Below the pieces are notes generated by a model. That model did not search any database, was not told where the DNA came from, and worked only from the letters and a program-made list of their open reading frames with translations. The translations under genes and the position numbers were made by a program. DNA of 64,000 bases from Endozoicomonas sp965198415. Its GTDB lineage: Bacteria; Pseudomonadota; Gammaproteobacteria; Pseudomonadales; Endozoicomonadaceae. Of the stretch, positions 46,943 through 55,900 are shown piece by piece. Where the stretch lies: assembly GCA_965198415.1 (NCBI GenBank), contig CBDAPN010000031.1, positions 186,001 to 250,000 of the forward strand, in the 5' to 3' direction. Numbering within the stretch: position 1 is the first letter of the stretch; every line of letters begins with the position of its first letter.

Positions 46943-46967
46943 TCTGAGGCTAACCAATAGCCTCAGA
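46943..46967. other. Conserved hairpin in the RHS2-RHS3 spacer
   Basis: Same sequence and relative place as the hairpin at 41855-41879 (arms tctgaggct / agcctcaga), within a spacer that is almost identical between the two gene pairs. Confidence 0.5.
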
Positions 46968-46998
46968 ATTTGCTTTTGTTATTACCATTTAAAATAAA

Positions 46999-49900
46999 TC
47001 ATAATTGTGAAGAATTCAGATCTTCCGTTGATTTTAAGTTTAATAAACTGGTGTGTTCTGTTGATGTTGATAACTGTTCATTTAATCCTTTTGCCAGAAA
47101 GTCTGCAGAACGGGAGAGTCTTTGGGAGGCGCGTCGAGAAAAAGCAGTCGCTTCTGAGGTGCGTTGCGTATGACTTAAAACTGGGTTAGATTCGCTTAAT
47201 CCCGGCGTAAATTCAGAGCTCAGGCTTGCCTTGTTGGACTCAAGTATAGTTTCAGCCACCGTTTCTACGGTTTCTGCGCCGTGGTTTGAAGCACCGAAAA
47301 GCGGAAAGTCTGATGCGTCTGCAATCAGGTCTCGTATGGCTTGCGCTGCAAGTCTCTGGACTGCGCCTTGGGTTTGTACCTGTCTGAGGGTTAAAGGTTC
47401 GGCATACTCTAATAGTTCAAAACCGATAGTACTGCTTGTTCTGGCAGCCGTGGCGCCTGCTTGGGTAAAGCTCGAAGTTAAGCGTGTAATCATTGGAACT
47501 ACAGTGGATTTAATAAGAGGTGCCACTGCATAAATGGCCATCAGCCCTGATATAACGGACATAAGAGTGCCTATAATTTGAGACGCTTTTCCTAAACCGG
47601 CCTCGCCACTGTCGAGAGCGAGCTGAGAACCTATTAGCACGCCCCCTCCAACCGCTGCAAATATAGAAGCGGCAAATGTTGCGCCTAAGTGGATTTGGGA
47701 AGTTGCTGCAGTAGTAGCAGCTGTAGTGCCAGTAGCAGCTGCTACTGCACCTTCGTATTGAGCGATAAAAATTGGTGAAAGCGGTGTGGCAAGGAATATA
47801 CCTACCAGGCCCGCTAAAGCTATTAATCCACCGAAAGTATAGGTCAATATTTGTTTTGCATTTTGCCCCTCGGGGTCAACAAAATCGATGGGGTTGGCCA
47901 GAGCGTAGGCGTAGCGGTTATCAACATGCTGATCATCACGGCTGATAAAGCGTTTAAGTTGCGGGTGGTAAAAGCGGTGGCGTAAATAAACAAGTTCTGT
48001 CGCTTTATCTTTGAGCTCTTGATTCCAGTGAAAATCGCCAGGGGCGCTCTCTTGGTTTTTATCAAGGCTTTTGCCGTAACCTTCGTAGTGATAAAAGCGG
48101 GTGGTTTGCTCCTTGTTTGCATCTACGCTGAGCCGGGCGGTGGTGCTTTGATTGGCAATAAACAGCTGCTCGCCAACGCCTTTTCGTAGTACACCAACGT
48201 ATTTGTTGCCGAGCTGAATGTAATCATGCAGTTTGCCGTTTGTTACGACCGATTGCGCCCGGCCATTGAGGTGATAATGAAACGTCTGAATGCCGTGGTC
48301 GTTGTGCAGCTGCGCCAGCATGCCGTCGGGTAAATAGTAGAAGTTGCTCAGCACCTTACCTTGGGCGTTGGTCACTGAGGTCAGTAATCCTAAGTCATCG
48401 TATTGGTATTGATTGCCTTGGTGGTCGCTCTGGATGCGGCCATTGTCGTCATGGCGGATGGTGTTTGTAGAGGCGGCATTTTTGGTGCTGACCAGCTGAT
48501 CCAGATCGTTGTAAGTGCGGTGGATGGTTTCGTTGGCGCGTTGTTCTTTGAGCAGGTTATTGTTGCCATCGTATTGGTAGCTGATGCGCTGCTCGCCACT
48601 GCTGCTGTGGTGTGACTCATCAATGAGGCGGTGTAGGGCGTCGTGGCGATAGGTGGATACCGTTGTTTTTTTGCCAGCCTCGCTCGTCTGTCGGATCAGC
48701 TCACCCCTTGGTAAGAACTGATAGGTTTTGGTCAGCAGGGGGGCTTCTGCTTTGGAAACCTTTTCTTTGGCGACGCGGCCAAAAGCGTCATAGCTAAAGC
48801 GCTCTGTGGTTTTGTCAGTCCCCGCTATATCACGCTCAATAGTGAGCAGCTGGCCCTGCATGCCATTGTTGTCTTTGCCATAGGTGAGCAGTATCTGGCT
48901 GTTGTCGCTTTTGATCGCCGAGAGTTTGCCTTTGTCTTTGTCGTCGTAGTGGTAGTTAAGCACTCGCTGACCAATATTCTCTTGACGCACCAGTCGACGT
49001 TTGTCGTCGTAGTGGTAGCGCTGTTGCCTGTGCTGGTTGTAGGTGAGGCCGGTTAAGTTCCCAGCCAAGTCGTATTGGTATTGTTGGCTCTGGCCATTGC
49101 TGTCGGTCCTCTGGGTGAGGCGGCCATCGGCGTCGTAGCTACGCAAGGTCTGATACGGTTTGTCCCGGCGGGTCCAACTGCTGGCAGTGATCAGGCCCCG
49201 AGGGTTGTATTGCTGTTTGATGACGTGTCCGTCGGGCAGTTCACGGGCCACTTCCCGGCCGTTTTTATCGTAGCGGTGGCGGGTGATGAGCGGTTTTTTT
49301 CCGGGACTGACCACCCGCTCTAGCTGGTTATCGGTGTTGTAGAGGTAGTTATAACCCCTATGAAGGCTCAGACTACCGTTGTCGTTTTGTGTTTTGGTAT
49401 AGCCATAAACATTTTTGAACAGGTCGTAGGTGATGCTTTTGCTCAGGGAGATGCCATTAAACCCATAGAAGTCGATTTTATTCTTGTGGTGGTCGGCATC
49501 GTATTGATAGTTTTTGCGCACGATGGAGTGCCGGCTGGCACTGTTCATATCAAACAGCGAGACCTCTTCGCGGATGAGCTCATTAAAGCCGTTTTTCTCT
49601 ACGTAGCGATTAATGGCGGTTCTTGGCTCAGCCATTGGGTAGTGGGTGGTTTTAGTGGTTAAGAGCCAGGGGAATTTTTTAATTTTTCGGTGCTGGTGAC
49701 CATTGACGATGGCCTGTTGCGACAGGTCGTTATCGTCATAAATGAAGTGGGTTTTATTTGACCATGGGTCGATGCTTTCAATCAATCGCTTCTGGTCATC
49801 ATACTCATAGGTGGTGGCGTGACCGAAACGGTTTTTGTGTACCGCTATCTTGCCAAAGGCGTTGTACTCTTTTTCTTCAATGACCTGATAGGTGTCGTTG

Positions 49901-51864
49901 ATTAGTTCTTCCTTTTTTATGATTCGCCCACCGGCATCTCGCTGGGTGCGTTGCTTGAAGCCGAGTGGGGATTTAAGCACCGTTGCGTTGAGCCCGTCAT
50001 CAGCGAAGACGTAGTGCTCAACTGCATGGATGTTGCCTTCGGGGTCGATATGTTGCGTCAGTTGGCCGAGGCTGTTGTAGCGAAACTCAGTTTTTTCACC
50101 GAGGGCTGAGATTCGGGCGATGCGTTGGTTATTGCGGGTATCAAGCACTTCGCGGGTTAAGTTGCCGAGGCTGCTTTCATGGATGGTGGTTAAAACAGCG
50201 GACTGTTTATCAAAGAGGTAATGGGTTTTCTTGCTGGATTTTTGTATGCCGGGCACCCCCTTTGCAATCCACTTCAGTTGCCTGAAAATTTCCCGACCCG
50301 AGTCGTCGTGGAAATAGTCAAGCTGCTGCCAAGGATACCACAGGCCGGAGCTTTCACCCTCCATGGCAAAAACTGCCTTACTGGCGTGGGTTTTCTTTGA
50401 GGGCGAGAGGCGGTATTGGGTTTTTTTGGCTTTCCCAGACACTCTGTCCCGGTCGATGGTTTGGGCTCGTAGGCTGAAATGGTCGGTAAAGTAGTCGTGG
50501 TTTACTGTCCGCAGGGGGCGCCAGTATGATGCCTCGCGGTTATAAACCCAGTGACTGGCGGTGATTTTATTACCAAATAAATCATAGCCTTGGTCAGTGC
50601 GGTTACTTGGTATGTAGGCAGACAGGTTGTCATTCCAGCTTGAGTGGATGATGCTGGTTGGTTTGTCGTAATTGGTTGAGCGGCTGTATTTGAATGGGCT
50701 GATCTCGTAGGTGAAATCCACTTTGATGAAGTTTGACTTGCCTTTTAAGGTGCGAACCTCCACCGGCAAATGCAGGAAGTTGTAGGTAAAAATTTGATGA
50801 TGAATCTTCGAGCCGGTTGGGTCTTGCTGCACCTGTACAACTTCAACTTTGTAACGATAGTTGAAATTGTTACTGTCCATCAAACTGTCCGTTGAATCCG
50901 ACATGGTATAGAGCGGGTAGCCGGTGTAATTGTTGCCTTTGGTGTAGTGATAATGGTTTTCGAAGTAGGTTTTTCGTAATGATTCGTCGTATTTTCGATA
51001 GCGAGAAACCACCGGTAAACTGCCAACACCAGTGCTGCATTTAAATGGAATGGTGTCGTAAGCGAGCTCACTAATCATGCCGGAGGGAGTGGTTACTGTT
51101 TTTAATAATGTATAGCCATCGAAATTAACGTATTTGAAGTCGTAACGCTGGTTTAGGGGGTTCATAATGGTTGTAACCCCACTGGGGGAAAAATAAACAC
51201 GCTGCTGTCGTTCATCCGGGTAGCGTACGATAAGAATGCCTGGCTCATAATCAAAGGTGTAACGGTTGCCATAATTGTCGGTAATGGCAACAAGGCGGGC
51301 GCTGTGAACGCTGTTGATCGGCTCATTGTATTCAAAGGTGATTGCATTGGCGAAACGGTCCCGCTGATAAATCAGCAACCCCTGTGGGGAGAAGTATTTA
51401 ACGCTGCCATCTTTATGCTGCGACTGATAACGATAAGTAAGGGAGTCGTCTTCGGGAACGGGCAGGCCTTTGCCTTTATCTTCAAACCGGGTGCCGTGCA
51501 GGTTGAAATATTTCAAGCCGGAGCTGTAGAGTGTTTCATCGTGCCACAATGGGTCAATTAACCATTGCTGCCCTGCGATGTTGGCTGTTTTATAATCAAC
51601 ATGGTCTAAATCCAGCGCCCAGCCATTAGGTAAACCAAAGGCGCCTGCTGTTTTGAAGCCGTAGGTTAAGTTAATGGTAAAGGGTGCCTGTTTGCCGGTC
51701 ATTTTAATCAAGGTGTAGGAGAAGTGAAAGGTGCCGGTGGCAGTATTAACGGAAGCGTCGAGATAATTAGTATGGTTATAAGCTTGGGAGCCTTTATAGT
51801 TACTGTTTTGTGCGTAAACGGTGCAGCAGGTAATTAGTAGTAAAGCCAGAAAAGATCTGATCAT
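46999..51864 (-). CDS. Exported RHS/YD-repeat protein 3
   Basis: About 1621 aa from the ATG at 51864, preceded by GAGG; an ATG four codons upstream (51876) is in frame. Signal peptide MIRSFLALLLITCCTVYA, same shell and core as RHS1 and RHS2, and a tail of about 287 residues related to RHS2 (VLIGSQLALDSG, then a Ser/Thr-rich end STEDLNSSQL). Amino acid differences in the core are shared now with RHS1 (RAQTIDRDRVSGKAKK), now with RHS2 (SNRTDQGYDLFG), a mosaic pattern typical of gene conversion. It is the last of the near-identical group; the DNA upstream of it (from about 51893) is unrelated to the other spacers. Confidence 0.88.
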   Translation of the reverse strand: MIRSFLALLLITCCTVYAQNSNYKGSQAYNHTNYLDASVNTATGTFHFSYTLIKMTGKQAPFTINLTYGFKTAGAFGLPNGWALDLDHVDYKTANIAGQQWLIDPLWHDETLYSSGLKYFNLHGTRFEDKGKGLPVPEDDSLTYRYQSQHKDGSVKYFSPQGLLIYQRDRFANAITFEYNEPINSVHSARLVAITDNYGNRYTFDYEPGILIVRYPDERQQRVYFSPSGVTTIMNPLNQRYDFKYVNFDGYTLLKTVTTPSGMISELAYDTIPFKCSTGVGSLPVVSRYRKYDESLRKTYFENHYHYTKGNNYTGYPLYTMSDSTDSLMDSNNFNYRYKVEVVQVQQDPTGSKIHHQIFTYNFLHLPVEVRTLKGKSNFIKVDFTYEISPFKYSRSTNYDKPTSIIHSSWNDNLSAYIPSNRTDQGYDLFGNKITASHWVYNREASYWRPLRTVNHDYFTDHFSLRAQTIDRDRVSGKAKKTQYRLSPSKKTHASKAVFAMEGESSGLWYPWQQLDYFHDDSGREIFRQLKWIAKGVPGIQKSSKKTHYLFDKQSAVLTTIHESSLGNLTREVLDTRNNQRIARISALGEKTEFRYNSLGQLTQHIDPEGNIHAVEHYVFADDGLNATVLKSPLGFKQRTQRDAGGRIIKKEELINDTYQVIEEKEYNAFGKIAVHKNRFGHATTYEYDDQKRLIESIDPWSNKTHFIYDDNDLSQQAIVNGHQHRKIKKFPWLLTTKTTHYPMAEPRTAINRYVEKNGFNELIREEVSLFDMNSASRHSIVRKNYQYDADHHKNKIDFYGFNGISLSKSITYDLFKNVYGYTKTQNDNGSLSLHRGYNYLYNTDNQLERVVSPGKKPLITRHRYDKNGREVARELPDGHVIKQQYNPRGLITASSWTRRDKPYQTLRSYDADGRLTQRTDSNGQSQQYQYDLAGNLTGLTYNQHRQQRYHYDDKRRLVRQENIGQRVLNYHYDDKDKGKLSAIKSDNSQILLTYGKDNNGMQGQLLTIERDIAGTDKTTERFSYDAFGRVAKEKVSKAEAPLLTKTYQFLPRGELIRQTSEAGKKTTVSTYRHDALHRLIDESHHSSSGEQRISYQYDGNNNLLKEQRANETIHRTYNDLDQLVSTKNAASTNTIRHDDNGRIQSDHQGNQYQYDDLGLLTSVTNAQGKVLSNFYYLPDGMLAQLHNDHGIQTFHYHLNGRAQSVVTNGKLHDYIQLGNKYVGVLRKGVGEQLFIANQSTTARLSVDANKEQTTRFYHYEGYGKSLDKNQESAPGDFHWNQELKDKATELVYLRHRFYHPQLKRFISRDDQHVDNRYAYALANPIDFVDPEGQNAKQILTYTFGGLIALAGLVGIFLATPLSPIFIAQYEGAVAAATGTTAATTAATSQIHLGATFAASIFAAVGGGVLIGSQLALDSGEAGLGKASQIIGTLMSVISGLMAIYAVAPLIKSTVVPMITRLTSSFTQAGATAARTSSTIGFELLEYAEPLTLRQVQTQGAVQRLAAQAIRDLIADASDFPLFGASNHGAETVETVAETILESNKASLSSEFTPGLSESNPVLSHTQRTSEATAFSRRASQRLSRSADFLAKGLNEQLSTSTEHTSLLNLKSTEDLNSSQL

Positions 51865-52082
51865 GGTTCCTCTCACAAGATGGGAAAATAAACTGCTACG
51901 ATTTTGGATGACATCAGTAAAGATCAGTTGTAGGGTGTTATAAACCTAAAAAACAGAAACAGTATATATGCTGACACGTGTTACGGTGAAAAACTGTTAT
52001 AAAAATCAGTCGTAAGGCTTGAAATTAGTTGGAATGAGCTGTTTCTGTTTATTTTACCGGATTTTATGTAAGCCGCAGAGCG

Positions 52083-52427
52083 TTATGATAACTGAACGGT
52101 TAGTGTTTTTATAAAGTGGTTTTCGAGGTTAAGCGAAGAGTGATCGCTATAAAATATTGTTAAAGCTTTGGCTGCAATTTCTTTTTGGTGGGTGGTTTCT
52201 ACTCGTTTAAATGTTTCCAGAGTAGTTGCTAAAATGGATTTAGAAATAATCCTGATATAGTAATGGGGGCAGGAGTTAGAAGTTGTATGTCTCGCATTCT
52301 GTAATATACTAGTATTGTCGTTTACTGTTAGATGCTGGGCATTGTGGTTACTGCCCAATGTATAGTAGCGGTAAGTTATAACTACCTTGGTTACAAAGAG
52401 TACACTTAAAGAAAAGATTTTCAGCAT
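52083..52427 (-). CDS. Small hypothetical protein in RHS spacer
   Basis: A 114-aa frame with a hydrophobic start (MLKIFSLSVLFVTKVVIT) that may be a signal peptide or anchor, then a polar part and a helical end. I do not recognise it. There is no clear ribosome site before the ATG. It could be a decayed gene or chance. Confidence 0.3.
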   Translation of the reverse strand: MLKIFSLSVLFVTKVVITYRYYTLGSNHNAQHLTVNDNTSILQNARHTTSNSCPHYYIRIISKSILATTLETFKRVETTHQKEIAAKALTIFYSDHSSLNLENHFIKTLTVQLS

Positions 52428-52512
52428 TCAATTACATCGTTTGGAATATTGCTGTATTTTTCTTTAGCTTTTTAGCAAATGCTGATTTTTTACTCATCGT
52501 AAAATAGATTCA

Positions 52513-52650
52513 ATGATGAAATTAATCAGATTAGTGTTTATGGTTTGCATTACGATTGTTTGCTCTTCTAATCTTTTGGCGGGGCCGAATTTAGGTCAAT
52601 TTATTTTCGGACCGCCGCATAGACTGAAAAGCCTCCCGTTAGCTGTTTGA
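52513..52650 (+). CDS. Short signal-peptide-like ORF in RHS spacer
   Basis: A 45-aa frame starting MMKLIRLVFMVCITIVCSSN, a good Sec signal pattern, followed by LLAGPNLGQFIFGPP and a stop. No Shine-Dalgarno sequence is visible. It may be the surviving 5' end of a lost exported protein or a small secreted peptide. Confidence 0.25.
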   Translation: MMKLIRLVFMVCITIVCSSNLLAGPNLGQFIFGPPHRLKSLPLAV

Positions 52651-52965
52651 GCAAGGCAGTGCACACTCTCTGTTGCAATGCCCATTACTTTTCTTGTAGT
52701 CGATTTTCTATTTAAGGATACAAAGGAGAGCAATCACCTTTGCAAAGACGCAATATTTAAGCTTGCCATCGGTGGGACTTTTTTGCATCTATCTGGCTGA
52801 GAAAATTCATGGGGCGCAATAATATAAAGGAAGCCCCGCCTGAGGCTGTTTATGAATAAATCACGGGTCAAATTGTTTGGAGTTACCGACCATCGCCATT
52901 TATTTTTCAAAGCGCTTCGTAGCGTTATGGACCCTGACGACAAAAAGTTTGACTTGGTCATGCAC

Positions 52966-55900
52966 TTATAAATTATCCAGGTACTTTGTAATGGCATTAG
53001 CAACAAAATGTCCTGATACCCAGGGAGTACAATCAAAAAATTCTGGACACTTTGACATTATCATAACTGTCTCCATTCCAAGTTCTTTTATTGGCCAGTA
53101 AGAAGACACGATATCTACAGCTACATTAATATTTTCAGGTCGGGAATAAACCATGGTGCCGACAATAGATTTCACAAAAGCTTTTTGTTCAAACGTTAGT
53201 GTTGAGTAAGATCTTTCCAGATTTTTACTGAACGCAACCAGGGCCTGAAGTTTTTCAGGATCTCTATATTTACTTCTCACATCAACACTTGGTCCTTCCA
53301 GTCTTACAATGCTTTCATCTGTGCTACTAGCTGTCACATTGCTACTACCTGTCACATTGCTACTACCTGTCACATTGCTACTACCTGTCACATTGCTACT
53401 ACCTGTCACATTGCTACTTATTGATGATCGTTCTGACTCATTCAAATGACTACCGAGTTCAGTAGAATCGAGACTAAGGTGTGACGACAGGGTGTCGGCT
53501 TCAGTACTATACCCCGTCTCGCTCGAAGAGTATTCTACTTCGATATTAAGCTCGCCCATTTCCAAAGAGGAGCTTGCTGAGCGAGCGTCACTGGCTGTAT
53601 CAGAAAGCCAGGTTGCGACCTTACTTATGAGCTTTGGCGCAGTGGCTAACGCTAAATCCCCCAGCGCCACACCCCCAAAAAAAATACTGCTAATGGTTAA
53701 GGCGTTGGCAGCCGTTTTGTTGCCGCTATTCAAGGCAAACTGTGAGCCAATCAACAGCCCACCAGAAAGGATTCCTGATAGGGTAAAGACTGTCGAGGCG
53801 ACAAAGGCGCTAAGTGTGGTTAAACCTAGTGAAACCCCTGCTGAAGGTATCAACAGCAAAAGCCCAAGCAGTCCAGCGCCTATGGCCAAACTGCCACCAA
53901 CGTATCGGCCCACAGCACTATGCCCGTTCGGGTCAATGTAATTTATTGGATCGCCGTGAGCATAGGCGTAGCGGTTATCAACATGCACATTGTCGCGAGT
54001 GATAAAGCGCCTAAGTTGTGGATGGTGAAACCGGTGTCGTAAGTAGGTAAGCCCGGTTTCAGGCTCGGTTAACTCCTGATTCCAGGTAAAGTCGGTGTCA
54101 TCCGCTGGACTGCGTTGTAACGGTTTACCGTAGGCATCGTAGCGGTGTAGGTGTAGTTGCGTTTTGCCTTTGGCTTGTTGTAAGACGGCGCCGGTGCTCT
54201 CATTAACCTTGAAAAACTGATCCAGCCCCTGGTCGGTTTGCCTGCCGACAATGCTCTGCCCATGGCGCACCAGCGAGTGCCATTGACCGTCTTTGACCAC
54301 CGTTTGCGTATTTTTATGGTGGTCTGGATAGAACTGGCTTTGGGAACCGTCACTGCTGCGGCGGCTCAATAACCCATTCGGCCAGTATTCGTAACGGATC
54401 GCTGACCCTTTTTGTGGTTGTATCTGCAGTAAAAAACCGGCGTCGTCATACTTATATTGGGTCGCTTTATGGTCTTGCGTCAGGTGTCCGTTAGCGTCGT
54501 GCAGTACGGGGTTTATCATCTCGCCCTCTTTGACATGGATCAGCTGATCCAAGGGGTTGTACGAATACTGCTGGCTTTGACCTGGCCCGCAATTACTGTG
54601 ATCTTCTTCGCTCAGCAGGTTGTTGTTGCCGTCGTAATGGTAGCGCTTTTGAAAGTTGCCTGTTGCGTCGGTGTGTACCTCATCGGTAAGGCGCTGCATG
54701 CTGTCATATCTATATAGTGTCGTATAAATTTGCGGCAGTTGACCTTTTTCAGACAGGCTTTGTACTTGTTTGAACAGCTCCCCCCTGGGTTTGTAGTTGT
54801 AGCTTACGCTATATTGCGCTTTGGGGTTGACGCTGGTTGATTCAACCATTTGCCCGAAGACGCCATAGCGAAAGTGGGTTTGGGTTATTCCTGTTGCTTC
54901 TGCGTTAGTGGTTCTCTTAAGTAGTTGCCCACGCTTTCCGTTGTCGTCTTCACCGTAATGGAAGTCGATACGACTGCCGTTGATCTCAAGGCTGGATAAG
55001 CGGCCTTTATCTTCTGGTTTGTAAACAAAGTACTGTTCGGTTCGATTGGCATCTTTTTGCGTGATAACGCGGTCGTAGTCGTCGTGGGTATAGCTGATGT
55101 CGCGGTCATCCGGGTAGCGTATTTGGAGCAGGCGCCCGTTGGGCATATAGCGATAGTGCATGGTTTTACCGTCACTGTTGCTTAACTTCACCAGCCGACC
55201 ATCGCCATCGTACTGACGACTGACGAAATAGCGTTTCTGGTTTCGACTCCAGATGTGTTGAGTCAGTAAACCCCGGTTGTCGTACTGATATTCAACTAGC
55301 TGGCCGTTTTGCAGGGTTTTTTCAATTTCCCGGCCGTTTTTGTCATAGTGATGTTGCAAATAAAGGCGATTACCGTCAGCTGTTTTTGGGGATTCAACTT
55401 GAGCGAGTAAACCATCGCTGTCGTAGAGGTAGCGGTAGCCTGAATGACTGCTGGTGTGTTCCGGTGTTTTGAGTGTCTTATGCCAAGTGTAGAGGTGGTT
55501 CAAAAGATCGTACTCACGGGTTTTGTGCCCATGCAGACCGTCCCAGGTGTGGGTATCTGAGCTAATCAGATTGTGTTGGGCGTCGTAGCTCAGATGCTTA
55601 GTCACCGTTTCGCGGCTTTTTTTGCTGTGTAGATCAATCAGTGCTGAAGTCGTGCTGATCGCTTTTTTATAGGCGTCGTATACCACGGTGGTTTCCACGA
55701 ACTCGGTGGCCTGATCGTGAGGGTTGTTGGTTACCGGGTAGTATTGGGAAATCTGTTTAAGCTCCCATGGCACCTTACTGACCACTTGGCGCTGACGTCC
55801 GTTGATTCGGGCAGTGGTGGTCATGGTGGCGTCATTGTAGTCTATGTGTTGCTCATTGTCCCAGGGGTCGGTGGTCTTGGTGCGCCGCCCCAGCTCATCG

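Larger units (their letters stand above)
51877..52965. other. 1.1-kb AT-rich gap between RHS3 and RHS4
   Basis: This is the only long spacer in the RHS array. It has low GC and no large gene. Two small frames (52083-52427 minus and 52513-52650 plus) are listed separately with low confidence. It is the only place in the array where an immunity or accessory gene could hide. Confidence 0.5.

Noticed and set aside
52734..53036. 100-codon minus-strand frame overlapping the RHS4 end
   Set aside because: It overlaps the RHS4 tail in another frame and lacks a start signal; it is best explained as a chance frame.
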